A DNA stretch of 64,000 bases from Phaseolus vulgaris (GCF_000499845.2 NC_023749.2:29919987-29983986), one strand, 5' to 3'; positions 1-11,545 are shown, numbered from the stretch's first letter. Numbers and translations are program-made. Notes: generated by a model not told the origin, from the sequence alone.

Positions 1-410
1 ATGTGCACAAGTTATCACTATGCAAAAAAAAACTTTTTATGACGGTTCTACAGGACTTTTTATGACAGTTCTGATGGCGACATAGAATCAGGAGTCATAA
101 AAACTCTGCACTTTCTATGTTGGTTGAAAAAATGACATAGTAAGTTGACTTACTATGACTGTTGTCTGTGAATCGTCATAAAATGTACAAAATACCTGTC
201 ATAATATGTTTATCCAAAACTTTCTATGACTGGTATTTCTAGAACCGTCATAGAAAATACGACGTACTATGACAAATATTCAAAAACCCGTCATAGTAAG
301 TGGTTTTCTATGACAAATATTCAAACACCCGTCATAATAAATAAGTTTTTTTTATGTCATCTATTGCAATAACCATCATAATAAATTTGTTTTTTTTAGA
401 AAAACAAATG
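1..410. repeat. CACTA subterminal repeats in both orientations
   Basis: Short copies of TATGACGGTT and its complement AACCGTCATA recur about every 20-45 bases, with variants such as CTATGACAAATATTC and CCCGTCATA. Dense short repeats in both orientations near an element end are typical transposase-binding subterminal repeats of CACTA transposons. That they bind the transposase here is inference. Confidence 0.6.
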
Positions 411-419
411 CTTTATAAA

Positions 420-1165
420 TTTTTCAGCATTCATTAATAACAATGATTTACATATAAATTTCAGACAAACTCATTCATTAATCAATTTTCTTCCATTCAT
501 TATTAACAATCACCTACATATCAATTTACATAAAAACTCATTCATTGATACATTTTCCCCATTCATTAATAACAATCACTTGCATATTAATATTATCCAA
601 ACAAACCCTTTCATAGATTAATTTTCTTTCATTCATTAATAACAATCACCTGCATATCAATGTTATTCAGACAATTGCATATAATTTACAGACAAATCCA
701 TTCATTGATCAAATTTTCCCCATTCATTAATAACAATCACCTGCATATCAATGTTATCCAGACAATTGCATATAATATACAGACAAATCCATTCATTGAT
801 CAAAATTTTCCCCATTCATTAATAACAATCACCTACATATCAATGTTATCCAAACAATTGCATATAATTTACAGACAAATTCATTCATTGATCAAATTTT
901 CCCCATTCATTAATAACAGTCACCTGCATATCAATGTTTCCAGACAATTGCATACAATTTCCAGACAAATCCATTCATTGATCAAATTTTCCCCATTCAT
1001 TAATAACAATCACCTGCATATCAATGTTTCCAGACAATTGCATACAATTTTCAGAAAAACTTAATAATTGATCACTTTTACTCTATTCATTGATAACAAT
1101 CACCTGCATATCAATAATATCCAGACAATTGTATACAATTTACAGACAAACTCATTCATTGATTA
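420..1165. repeat. ~93-bp tandem repeat, about 8 copies
   Basis: The unit contains CATTCATTAATAACAATCAC followed by CTGCATATCAATGTT and CCAGACAATTGCATA. Copies start near 540, 630, 720, 815, 905, 1000 and 1085. An apparent 134-codon ORF at 660-1064 is only this repeat read through and is not a gene. It lies between the subterminal repeats and the protease ORF, so it probably belongs to the transposon. Confidence 0.85.
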
Positions 1166-1340
1166 AAAAACTAACAAAATTTACATCTTATCATAAACAC
1201 TTAAAAAGAATGAAGCCCAATGCATTTTAATGTCTTCTATATCTTATCCTTGAATTGGGATGGATCGTTGAATAAATACAAAAATAATTGACTTAATCAA
1301 TAAAAAGTGAAATTCACAACTAAATAATTAAGGTATTTGA

Positions 1341-3320
1341 GTAAATTTTCTATTACCTCTTTCCATGAATCAGTAATGTTTGTAGATATGATTGTGTGCA
1401 TGTGCTTCATTACATAATATCTACACTCATAGCTTCCCGATTGATGTGAACACTGCAAATTAAAACATAATTATAAAATATTTATATCATAATTAAATAG
1501 TGGTGGGACAAATAAATTACATTGGGTGCAATTAATTGTATCTTCTTCCTAGCTACATGTGGAAGTCCTTGTAATCTCCAATGAGCCTCTAAAGCCCTAT
1601 AGAAAGGTAGACATTCGTTAATTCATATTAATCATTAAGGTAGGAAATATAATACAATAGAAAACTTACGCGTCTAGTAAATGTTTGATGGCCAAAGTGT
1701 TTGTTTTCTTATGCAATGAACACAAGATAACCACGAGAAAATGACGAGGAATAATGACCAACAACTGCCAATGACCCCTACAAGTTATAATAATATTAAT
1801 AATAAATAAGTTCCAAATTAATTAATTGTAATTTAAAATTATATACTTACTGATGCAAGTAAGGTGCTAAATACACTTCTTTGCCTACATTTTGAAATGT
1901 CTCTATTAAGTATGTTTGCACTTCACTCGCTTTATTTCCTACATTCTGAATGACAACTGGGTCAAGAAATCCATAAATATAAGAATTCTTCTTCTCGATG
2001 CAGAAGTGATGTAAATACCTTAAACATTGAAAAAATAATGTTAGAGTAAGATATAAATATATTAAACTATTTTAAAGGTTAATGAAAGTATACTTACAAC
2101 AACCAAAGTTGTAGAACCGATATAGATAGTTGATCGGTGCCAGTAACAATCTCACAAATATCCTTATGACATCTAAAAAAAGGGACGCTACTGGTCCTGC
2201 CTACAACATCAAGAGGCATATCTAATTGGACTATTTGCTTTCCAATTGTCACTACCATTGCACCAAGTTGTTGAAGAGAAGACATTTGTGATCCTTGAGG
2301 GTTGGCAACTTTTGAATTTTTAGACTTATCCTAAATTTAAATAAAATTAGTAAAAAAATATAATTCATGTGAAGATATTAAAAAGGATAAAAACTACCTT
2401 TACTACAATCGGCTTTGCCAATCTAGTTGGCCAAATGATAAAATTCCCAGGGACCTGTCCTACTATTTGAACCTCCTCAGTGGGCACAGGAACTCGAGCA
2501 GAAGAATCTCGAACATCTATAACCACCACCCGTATCATATCATCCTTAATCGTCTGGTGGTTGGATGGTCGATCCTAACTTATAGATTTTACCTAAAACC
2601 ACATAAATATATGAGAATAAACAAAATATAAACCAAAAAATATAATTGGAATAAAAAATACCTAAGGCCACCAAATGTTGGGGAGGATCATCAACGTACA
2701 ATTCGCAGTCAACAGGGATATCAACACCACCATCCTCTGATTCTTCAACAGTATGACAACTTCCCTTTGTGCTGACAAGATTAGGGGAAACCTTTGGAGG
2801 TGAAGGGGCAGTAGGATGTTGAATGGACACTCCCATGGATACTAACTCTGCTCGCATTTCCGACAACAATTCATCCCTCAATGTGGGGAATAAGTCCTTC
2901 TTAAACTCATCTTTGAGAAGTTTCTTGTCGACCTCACTAAGTTGTGATAAAGTAACATGTCGAGCTGGAGTACCAAAAAATTGTCTAATGCCTATCCCTC
3001 GTCCAGTTCCACGAACACGTCCTGGATGCTCTAGACGACCAATGGCAACTGCTAATATGTCTTCACGTCCTTGTGTAGCGAATGTTCCTTAAGATCTTTG
3101 CTCCACCAAGTCATCCTACAAAAAAAAAACATTTTAATGTAGATTTCAACACTACAAAACAAACATTTTAATTTATGTCATGAGTTACTTACAATCCACT
3201 CAGCTATGATCCACGTTTCTTCAGATGTGTAATCTCCTGATAATTTTTTGCGAGCTCTCTTCCACTTTTCGTGGCGGAGAGGTGGGGGTATCAAACTCAA
3301 ACTTGACTCATCAGTGGGAG
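1341..3320 (-). pseudogene. CACTA-associated Ulp1-like protease ORF, decayed
   Basis: Reading the minus strand from 3320 down gives exon-like blocks. The first (about 3320-3190) contains [11 protein letters not shown]. The second (about 3116-2660) ends with the acidic CELYVDDPP motif. A third covers 2555-2398, a fourth 2335-2094 (IGKQIVQLDMPLDVVGR). The last four (2019-1855, 1778-1668, 1596-1519, 1455-1363) make a Ulp1/SUMO-protease-like fold: the catalytic His sits in GHWQLLVI and the Gln and Cys in HQSGSYECRYYVM. GT/AG borders fit the gaps. The second block has an in-frame TAA just before GTFATQ, and the third is preceded by an in-frame TAG, so the copy is dead. Such ORFs usually accompany TNP2 in plant CACTA elements. 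Exon borders are approximate. Confidence 0.7.
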
Positions 3321-3327
3321 CTGAGGA

Positions 3328-4664
3328 ACAAAGCAAGGCTAGTTGCCAAAGGCTACAATCAAGAGGAGAACATAGATTATGGTGAAACCTTTGCCCCTGT
3401 TGCAAGGTTGGAGGTTGTGAGGCTGTTGTTGGCTTTTGCTTGTATGAGTGGTTTCAAACTCTTTTAAATGGATGTCAAGAGTGCCTTCTTGAATGGCTAC
3501 ATCAATGAGGAAGTGTATGTGGATCAACCACCGGGCTTTGAAGATCATCAACATCCCAACTATGTCTTCAAGTTGAAGAAAGCTTTGTGTGGACTGAAGC
3601 AAGCTCCAAGGCAGTGGTATGAGAGGCTTAGCAACTTTCTGCTATCTCATGGTTATGAAAGGGGAATGGTAGACAAGACTCTCTTCATCAAAAAGTCAAA
3701 TTCAGAAATAATTCTTGTGCAAATCTATGTTGATGACATCATCTTTGGTGCTACACAAGATAGTTTGTGTGCAATGAAAGGTGAGTTTGAAATTTCTATG
3801 ATGGGAGAACTGTCTTTCTTTCTTGGATTGTAGGTTAACCAAACAAAGGATAGGATCTTTCTATGTCAATCAAAGTATTGCAAGGAGATTCTTAAGAAAT
3901 TTGAAATGGAGAATTGCAAAGAAGCAAGCACTTCAATGCCATCAAGATGCTACATGGATGCTGATGCTGCTGGAAAGGGTGTAGATCAAACCAAATACAG
4001 AGGATTGATTGACTCTTTGCTATTTCTAACAGCTAGTAGGCCGGACATCATGTTTGCGGTGTGTCTTTGTGCAAGATATCAAGCAAATCCTAAAGAGTCA
4101 CACTTCAAAGCTGCAAAAAGAATTCTGAAATATCTCAAAGGAACATCAATTGTTGGGTTATGGTATCCTTCTCACTCTCTAATTCATTTAATTGGTTATT
4201 TAGATTCTGACTTTGCAGGTTGCAAGCTAGATAGGAAGAGCAAAAGTGGTGCTTGTCACCTTCTTGGCTCAAGCCTAATCTCATGGCATAGCAAGAAGCA
4301 AGCATGTGTTGCTCTCTCTACTACTGAGGTTGAGTATATAGCTTCTGGGAGCTGTTGTGCACAGATTTTGTGGCTCAAACAACAACTAGCAGACTTTGGA
4401 TTACAAATCAGCAAAGTCCCTTTGATGTGTGATAACACAAGTGCCATCAATCTTACCAAAAATCAGATTCAGCACTCAAGGACCAAACATATTGAGATAA
4501 GGCATCATTTCATCAGGGATCATGTAAGCAATGGGAACTGTGAAGTGAAGTTTGTGGAAACCAAACTGCAGTTAGTTGATATCTTCACTAAACCACTACC
4601 AAAAGAGAGGTTCTTCTTTCTAAGAAATGAGTTAGGTATCCTTGATCTAAATATTCTCTTTTAA
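3328..4664 (+). pseudogene. Copia reverse transcriptase-RNase H, broken
   Basis: This is the C-terminal part of a Ty1/copia polyprotein. RT motifs run in order: [52 protein letters not shown], then the catalytic YVDD in [11 protein letters not shown] near 3728. RNase H follows in 3906-4664, with SRPDIMFAV, GYLDSDFAGC, the ALSTTEVEYIA block and the C-terminal HIEIRHHFIRD and DIFTKPLP motifs. It is not functional: a TAA at 3465-3467 and a TAG near 3831 stand where the related copy at 63390-63770 has CAA and CAG, and 15 bases are missing after 3763. The enzyme would copy element RNA into DNA in cytoplasmic particles. Confidence 0.9.
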
Positions 4665-4701
4665 ATATATTTTGATACATGTTAAAGTCTATTTGTGAAG
4701 A

Positions 4702-4714
4702 CAAATAGGGGGAG
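4702..4714 (+). other. Upstream extra polypurine tract
   Basis: AAATAGGGGGAGA occurs here, about 290 bases before the LTR, and again at 4978-4990 directly before the LTR. Multiple polypurine tracts are a known trait of Sireviruses. Confidence 0.7.
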
Positions 4715-4977
4715 AATTAATTGGTTCTTGTGTATCCTTATCTGAAACTGGTAAAATCTATTAAAATCTCTAATATAAAACTGTTTTCTGCTGTTGCTGA
4801 TAGAAACAACTGATTGTTTCGAGTAAACAACCAATTGTTTATCAAGAAATATGCTTTCAATGTGTGAAAATCTAACCTGCTGATGTAAGAAGCATTGGAC
4901 TGTATATATGTTATTCTTGCAGGTACTGCTTCAGATTCAATCAGATCAAACACAAGCACCAGGGATTTGTCTTCATC

Positions 4978-4990
4978 AAATAGGGGGAGA
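4978..4990 (+). other. Polypurine tract at 3' LTR border
   Basis: AAATAGGGGGAGA ends one base before the LTR start TGTTGAACC. It would prime plus-strand synthesis. Confidence 0.8.
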
Positions 4991-4991
4991 T

Positions 4992-6109
4992 TGTTGAACC
5001 AAGTGGTGTTCAAGCTTTGAAGAATCCAAACCCTTTGAAGGATGATGAAGGCTGGTTGTGCTTGTTGTTGATGTGTTGTCCTTTTAGATAGGATCTGGGG
5101 TAGATTTAATATGTAATCCACTCTTGATTGAATCCAAAGCCTAATTTTAAAAGAAATTTGTTTTTCAAACTAAGTGAAAAACAACCTGTTGTTTTGTCGA
5201 AACAACCGATTGTTTTATACTTAGGTGTTTTAAGAAAAGGTTGAAAATTGTTTTTCAAATGGTTGAGCTGTCAAAACCAAAACAACTGATTGATTCGAGG
5301 AAACAACCGATTGTTTGTTTTGGTACCATAACAGAAAAATGGTTTGTGCTTTGACTGAGCATTAAATGTTTTTCTAACTGTTTACGCTCTAGTTTTTAAT
5401 GTTTTGACTAATCTTTAAAGGCAATTAATAGTTTGTTAAGATTTGATAACTAACAACAACGTTTATTATATACAGAAAAATAGATTTGAGTTTTTCACTG
5501 ATTTTGCTTAAGAGAAAAAGTTGAAATTGCTTAGAGACTGAGATTGATCAAAGAGTGTGAGCTAGGATTTTCTACTTGTATTGATTTCAGATTTGTTCTG
5601 TAACAAGTGTAATCCTTGTATCTGTTGAAAGAAACCTTGTGTGTTTGCTGAGAAGTGTTGTGTGTTCTTGAGGGGATCAAGATCAGCATTCTTAGTGTTG
5701 GTGTGTTGACCAAGAGAAGTGTGTGTCTTGAGGGGATCAAGGTCACTTCTTTGGTTGTGGTATAAGTGATCTAGGTTTGATTGCTTAGTGGAATTCCTTA
5801 GTGGTTTCTGAGAAGACTGGATGTAGCTCTGGGTTTAGAGTGAACAAGTATAAATCTCTGTGTGCATTTTCTCTATCCCTTAACTCCTTAAATTCAGTTT
5901 TTATATTTGTAAACTGGTATAAACAACCGATTGTTTCTGCGAAACAACCGATTGTTTTTCTAGTGTTGTGCTTTTTACTTTGTGTTTTGAAAAAACTGAT
6001 TTCTTAATCAAGATATTCTCAAAGTAATTTCATTCAAGGCTAAAAGGTTTTCGAAAACCCTCTTTAAACCATTCACCCCCCCTCTAGTTTAAAGCCATAC
6101 ATTCTAACA
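4992..6109 (+). repeat. Copia element A 3' LTR (1118 bp)
   Basis: It begins TGTTGAACCAAG and ends CATTCTAACA (TG...CA). It matches the inverted LTR at 56745-57846 and the 5' LTR at 59052-60355. It contains the family marker GACTGGATGTAGCTC near 5816 and several paired dyads of the AAACAACCGATTGTTT type (5181-5216, 5281-5317, 5921-5958). Confidence 0.9.
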
Positions 6110-6314
6110 CCTATTACTTATCTAAATTCAGGGATTAAGAAAGAGCAAATTTGACTACTCAATTATGAACAAGAAATGGAATTTCGTTGGAGAATTGTTT
6201 AGTATGAAAACAGATAGAGATAATAGCAACATGGGATGTCATCCTCAACTTTGTTGTTGGTTTGTTGAAATGGGGGCAGGACCATGCATATAAGTGTTCT
6301 CCAACCATAATTTG
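6110..6314. other. Unassigned 205-bp spacer
   Basis: The stretch lies between the copia LTR end and a gypsy LTR start. No domain or repeat was recognised. Confidence 0.3.
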
Positions 6315-6804
6315 TGATATGATTCCACTAGCCAAATAGAGATGATTCTTTGACATTCTATGGAATCAACTTGAGTTGGAGATAGCTTAGGCACTTTTAA
6401 TAGAATTGGATCAATGTTCTATGTTTCAAGAACTCACCAAAACTTGCACCAAACACCAAACTCATATGGAAGATCCATCTATTGCCAATTGAACCGATTA
6501 ATTTGTGTATAAAAGAAAAAGGACCGAATAGAAAGCTACAAAACTGAAATTGAACCGAACAAAATACAAGAAATGAAGAATAATCAAATAGAAACAGCCA
6601 AGGAGAAGATAAACCGAAGCAAATTCAGAAACAAGCTGAAATACCGAATGAAAATGCTAGAAAAGTAAACTGAGACATGTTTTAGCTTCAAATGAACTAG
6701 GAGATGAAAGAAAGAAGAACTTATGGAGATGAAGGACTTGGTTTGGTGATCACGCCACTTGGATGGTGAAGGCTCCAAGATAAGTGAGCTAGTGTCGCCA
6801 CTTG
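6315..6804 (-). repeat. Gypsy LTR fragment, minus orientation
   Basis: It starts TGATATGATTCCACTAGCC and closely matches 58099-58590 and, less closely, the LTRs at 46122 and 50777. It breaks off after CGCCACTTG near 6804, where plus-strand gag sequence begins. Confidence 0.75.
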
Positions 6805-7798
6805 TTGAAGTTCCAAAGGCTTCCTCAAGGACATAGGATGGTAGATGAATACTTTAAAGATTTTGAAACAACTTTGACTAAAATGAATATGCATGCTAAT
6901 GAAGAGTCAAAGATTAAATGGTTTGTACGTGGTTTGAAAAGAGAAATTAGAGACTTTGTAGAATTAAATGAGTATTCTTCTTTAAAGAAAATGTTTCGCA
7001 AAGCCATCAAAGTAGAATCATATCTTTTGAAAAAAACTTTCAAAAATACTCATGATGATGATTTCTACAACTCTTCTAGGAAGGATGCAAACAAAATTTC
7101 TACTCAAATTTCTCCTTCCAATTTTTCCAAACAAACCATGTTTCCAAAGAAAGTTTCTACTACAAATCCTTCTACTCCTAAGTCACCTACCAAAACTTCA
7201 AATATCAAATGTTTTAAATGTTTAGGTTTTGGGCACAGCTCTTCATTGTCCACAAAAGCAAATCTTAAAGATAAACCAAGACCTAACTCACCCACCTACC
7301 ACAAGTAAAAATGAAAAATACAAAGAAGGCCAAGTTGACATAGGTCTTATACTTTCACATCTAAGGTGTTTTCCTTCCTTATCTTTTTCATTACCGAAGG
7401 TTCTTACTTCATCACCATCTTGGTTAAAAAATGTTAGGGATGATTTTTTCATACCTCCTAATGGTTGTCACCATTTAAGAGGCCTTTTTCCAAAAGATAT
7501 CACCATTCCCAAACAAATTTTTCCACCTTGGTCAATTTATAGAACTTCCTTTTCTGAACTTCCTATGCTTCTAACTTCTAAGTCATGTTTGCCTTTTTAT
7601 TCAACTTTTAATTGTAAAAATAAACTGACTTTGTTATATGCAGGGATTCAGAATTCGTGGACGAATTCTCTCCAACTCGAGGAGTATGATGAGAATCAAA
7701 TAAAGGACGTTTTTATTAATGAAGGAAGAGGACATTCACCCTCACATTTGAAGTTCTTCCTTCTAGTCTTCTCAAAATTAAAAGAAGACATAAAATAA
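6805..7798 (+). pseudogene. Gypsy gag fragment fused to pol C-terminal tail
   Basis: The first part (6802-7308) is the C-terminal half of a Ty3/gypsy Gag: a VDEYFKDFET segment, the WFVRGLKREIRDFV region and a degenerate zinc knuckle (CFKCLGFGH with the last Cys lost). After a break near 7310 it continues in another frame (7229-7798) as the C-terminal tail of this family's polyprotein: FPSLSFSLPKV, then SIYRTSFSELP, KLTLLYAGIQNSWTNSLQL and HSPSHLKFFLLVFSKLK. Protease, RT, RNase H and integrase are absent. The intact relative is the ORF at 46970-49444 (minus), which carries the same gag and tail. It is a dead deletion derivative; the shared tail suggests that region is retained for its nucleotide sequence next to the LTR. 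Confidence 0.75.
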
Positions 7799-8245
7799 AG
7801 ATGAGGCCCAAGCCCAAGAAGGCCAAAGCCCAAAAAGCCCAAGTCCATCCCATGAGGGGCAAGGCCAAGCATTAAATAAAAGAGCATCATTTGATTTACT
7901 CTTGTAGGAGGTGTGGATATTAAATAAAGGAGTATGAATATGTAAAATAAAGTCACATTGTCCATGTGACTTAGGAGAGTAGGTGTAGGTGTAGTTTTTA
8001 GGAGGTGTCATAGTAGAAAAAGGTCACACCTCCCATGTGACTTGTTTTTGGTGGGAATTTCAAATGAGTTTTATTTGAATTTTCCCACCTATTTTTCAGC
8101 ACCCTCACACTATAAATAGAGGTGTGAGCTCTTGTAAAATTCAGAATTGAAATTGGTAATAGAGAAACTGTACTCAATTTGAGAGAGAATTGTGAGAACT
8201 TTGTCTTCTCCTTCACCTTGTCTTATCTTGTCATGCAACAACATA
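7687..8245 (+). repeat. Gypsy 3' LTR fragment
   Basis: A purine stretch (CTCGAGGAGTA) is followed by TGATGAGAATC, the counterpart of the LTR start TGATGGATATCC in the family at 46122-51748. The LTR shares the FINEGRG coding overlap with the tail ORF. Homology to other LTRs fades near 8245. Confidence 0.65.
8110..8120 (+). promoter_or_regulatory. TATA box of gypsy LTR
   Basis: CTATAAATAGA sits in the LTR, with GAGAACTTTGTC downstream, at the position where LTR transcription would start. Confidence 0.5.
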
Positions 8246-8613
8246 ATTTGAAATCGAAGATTAAATAACTCACTTTAGGAGAACCCCATGGCCATGAGGG
8301 AGCAGGATATAGAAAGGATGTCACTTCTACTAGTGGAAATTGTGTGGTTTGCTTGAGAAACCTACATCTCCACTCTGAATTTTATGTAACTTTTGAGTTC
8401 CATTCTATTATCAGTTACAATAGAGTTAACTTGGTTTTCTCTACAAACTCCACAATTTAATTACATCCAATTGGTAATGGTCTTTTTAGCAAGTTAATTG
8501 TGTTTTCTTTTTTCATATAAAGCTGTTTCCAATCAGTGATTTTTCCTCTAACCCGAGCATTGCATCTGGACTATTTGATTCAACTTTATGCCAAGCTCTG
8601 CAACCATATCCTT
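8246..8613. other. Unassigned spacer between LTRs
   Basis: No conserved ORF, repeat or element end was recognised in this 370-bp stretch. Confidence 0.3.
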
Positions 8614-9689
8614 TGTACCGACCTATCCTCGGACATCGACGTTAGGGATCAACATCAGACCTCGCCAACAGAGGGAGAGATCGGACGTTGGTGGTTTGAA
8701 CAACTATATTGGGCCACGTAAGGTGGGCCCCATAATTATACTAGTTACAAGTTAAAACATCAGATATGAGAGGAAGCTCTAAGACACGAAGGATCCATGC
8801 AGGTGGTGTGTATAACACATTCAGGCGCGACACGAGTAAATAGCCCTTGGAGGCGCTAAGGCTCGATTAGGGTTAGGGTTTCCAAGGGAAGCTACATGCA
8901 TGACACGTGAATACTTAGGGCACCCACACAACAGATGGCCCTAGAGATTTGGTGCACAAGTTGGTACCCAGGCGGCCATTCTATTAATCGTTGCACTCCA
9001 GTTAAGGGAAGTCTTATGTGCCAGATTACGCTAAGATTACGTAATAGTGACGCAGGGACATTCTCCAAGGAACCCTAAACATGGGTAACAGAACAGAGGT
9101 TGTACCGACCAGGTCATCGAGTGTGATGATGTGTCTAGCACGTGACTATGTGGGGCGTGCTCAGCAAAACATGTGGACAAGAGAAAGATGAATAGTTCAG
9201 AAGTGAGCATAGTCGCCGATTCGTGGAACTGGCGTTCTATAGTAAACATGGTCGGATGTCGTCGGGGTTGCGTGTCATCGACGTAGTAGATAATGGAAGA
9301 TCAGGTGGTCTGACATCGCCACAAGAAGCACATCTCCGAATCTTCCAGTAAGCTTAGTTAAAGCTGCTGGAGGCTGAGAAGAGTAAGTTCAAGCGTATAA
9401 GTTCAGTAAGATGATTGTTGCGCCGGCATGGGGCGTGAAGGTCGTGTGGGTTGAAGGGAACAACTTGCCCATCAGCGAAAGGATTCCCAGAGTGGACATT
9501 CGTTGGTGGCAAGGTTTCCTCAGCTAGAACATGCATGGCGTAGCAATAAGGAGGGTGCCACTTGCGACAAGCGATGTCACAAAGATGGTGCACTTTGTTG
9601 CATCCGATACTCGCCTAGTCAGGTGGTGTTCCAGAGTGTATTACATGCTAGATTACTCCTTGAATAGGAGACTTAGCCGCGCGACTGGT

Positions 9690-9908
9690 TACTACACATA
9701 AATAACACTCAAGTTACCCCAGCCCAGATGACGACATGTGTAGGGTTGGATGCTACCTGTTACCCCAACCCAGATGATGACACGCGTAGGGTTGGATGTA
9801 ATATATAAATGACGCTCGAGTTACCCTAGCTCAGATGATGACACGTGTAGGGTTGGGTACTACCTGCTACCCTAGCTCAGATGGTGACACGTGCAGGGTT
9901 GGATGCGA
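9690..9908 (+). repeat. Tandem repeat with CACGTG cores in LTR
   Basis: Four copies of CAGATGRTGACACGTGTAGG-like units are spaced alternately about 46 and 61 bases, giving a ~107-bp compound period. TAAATAACACTCAAGTTACC precedes alternate units. Units 3 and 4 hold an exact CACGTG (G-box core); unit 1 has CATGTG and unit 2 CACGCG. Confidence 0.75.
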
Positions 9909-10269
9909 ACCACGCGTCCAAAGCGTAACTGCCTGGAGAGAGACAAAACCTAACTATAAAGGTAAACTTAACAGAATTTGCAGGGGTACGTTTTCATTAC
10001 GGCTCATTGTTTTGGGTTGAGTGCACTTTAGTACGGTTCTGCAGAGTATAGTTTTCTCTCATTTTTTGGGTGTTCTTGTCACTGACTTGAGCGTCGAAGC
10101 GCCACCGGCCGCAGAGGCGCCACCTTGTGTTTTTCAGGTTCTTAGAGAGGCTATCTGTGGTGTGGACTTGAAGGGCACGTGGTGCCAAGCTGGTGAGGAA
10201 GATCGTGACGAGGCAACGCTCTTGCGCTAGGTCAACTAGCAGGATCATAGGTAAACCCTAGTTTCAACC

Positions 10270-10277
10270 TATATAAA
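10270..10277 (+). promoter_or_regulatory. TATA box of Tat-like LTR
   Basis: TATATAAA followed by GGGTGCTAAG matches the equivalent TATATAAAGGG at 52113 in the related LTR. Confidence 0.55.
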
Positions 10278-10513
10278 GGGTGCTAAGAACCCTAACAAGG
10301 TACACACTTTCTAAGACTGAAACTACTTTATACATTTATTGTTTCTTTGTCCTAATACTGACTTGAGTGTTAGAATGCAAATGGCCACTAAGGCGCCCTT
10401 TGTCTTTGCAGGTGAGAGGTTTCTTGACCAAGAAGGCACAATTCTTAGGCAAGATTGAAGGGCGAAAGCAGCTGTTGGAGTCAACTGGCGAAGCGAGTCA
10501 ACCGGCAAGAACA

Positions 10514-11543
10514 TCCTTTAACTCAAAAATCTTCAATTTTTTGCTATTTAATTTTGGCTTTTCTTGCTTAAAGGTTGTGTTGTGTGTACTATATATTCCT
10601 CTCATCCAGAAATAAGCAAAGTTAAGAAACAATAAGTAAAAGTAGCTGTAAAAAAAAAATCATGTGTGAATTTGAAGAAGTCAAGAAATAAGTCCAATTA
10701 AGCAACAACGTTTGTTATGCTAAACCCACAAATATTGGAAGCCAGTTTTCCTGCAATACTGGTATAGTGGTGTGTGTTATGTTAGTCCAAGGAACATGTT
10801 CTTTTACAAAGACAAACCATATTGTTTCTTCTAAAGCTGTCTAATTCAATTATGGTTCCACCACCAATGGTTGGACAACACTGAAGTCATTGATGCTACA
10901 AAAGTCATCAATGCATGATACACATTATGTTGAAATGCTGACTCGGGTTCCAAAAACACAGCAGAGAACACTGAATTCAGAATTAAAGTATCAGCTAAAC
11001 AAAACCTTAAGGGTGAAAGTGTGTCCTGCACTCCAGAACACTATAATCTAAATGAGACCTCATTTGCCGCTTACCCTCCGACGAATGTCGCTTACCCTCC
11101 AATGAAGACCTTAAACCCTCTAACAAAAAACCTAAACCCTCTGACGAATGCCGCTTACATATCAACGACTGCACCAGCAACCGCCTGATTCCAACACCGT
11201 TGCACCAGTAACTGCACGATTCCAACATTGTCGCACCATCAACCACCGATTCCAACACTGCCACGCCAGCAACCGCCCGATTCCAACATCGTCGTCATGA
11301 CAAAGTCCAACTTCTCACATCGTTCTCAAACCCTACTTCCGTGCGCTCTCTCTCCCTTAAAGCCAAATTTTAACCCTCTCGAAAACCTTTCCCAAAAATT
11401 ACCTCAGCAATAATTTACAACGTTACAAAATTTTCCTTGCATGATAACCATCCATGACTTACAATAATGCCCTTTGCCATGTTAAGAAAACATTTTCGTT
11501 AAAATAATGGAGCTCTCTTGGACTCAGTTACGTTTGCTGCTTC
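10514..11543. other. Low-copy region upstream of RING-H2 gene
   Basis: No transposon domain was recognised. It contains a small tandem repeat at 11165-11300 and probably the 5' regulatory sequence of the following gene. Short ORFs here show no recognisable domain. Confidence 0.4.
11165..11300. repeat. ~35-bp imperfect tandem repeat
   Basis: Four units vary around GATTCCAACA followed by a GTYGCACCAGCAACCG-like block, near 11190, 11219, 11249 and 11279. Confidence 0.6.
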
Positions 11544-11545
11544 CT

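Larger units (their letters stand above)
1..3325 (-). mobile_element. CACTA-type transposon, 3' part, truncated
   Basis: The stretch combines subterminal repeats (1-410), a tandem repeat block (420-1165) and a decayed multi-exon ORF with a Ulp1-type protease fold on the minus strand, the usual make-up of the 3' half of plant CACTA (En/Spm) elements. The transposase (TNP2) half is missing: a copia fragment replaces it at about 3326. Neither CACTA terminus is visible, so the left end lies at or before base 1. Confidence 0.7.
3326..6109 (+). mobile_element. Sirevirus-like copia element A, 5'-truncated
   Basis: The fragment starts inside reverse transcriptase, keeps RNase H, two polypurine tracts and the complete 3' LTR, and lacks the 5' LTR, gag, protease and integrase. 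The 5' junction lies at about 3326-3330, where CACTA coding sequence changes into the RT segment that is intact at about 63245. Missing 5' sequence with an intact 3' LTR suggests a deletion after insertion rather than a normal integration. Confidence 0.85.
8614..10513 (+). repeat. Tat-like gypsy LTR, enlarged (about 1.9 kb)
   Basis: It begins TGTACCGACCTATCCTCGG, like the split LTR starting at 45891, and ends GGCAAGAACA with only a degraded primer site behind it. Shared segments include the region around a TATATAAAGGG box near 10270 and the TTGACTTGA-type motif downstream of it. The 45891 copy totals 833 bases, so this one carries extra internal sequence, including a second transcription-start-like block at 10014-10230 and tandem repeats at 9700-9905. 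No internal coding region follows, so it is a solo or truncated LTR. Confidence 0.65.

Noticed and set aside
660..1064. 134-codon ORF on the plus strand
   Set aside because: It is a tandem repeat read through; the protein is the same block repeated and follows the DNA period.
11007..11413. ORFs of 60-85 codons on both strands upstream of the RING-H2 gene
   Set aside because: They follow short tandem repeats and show no recognisable domain.
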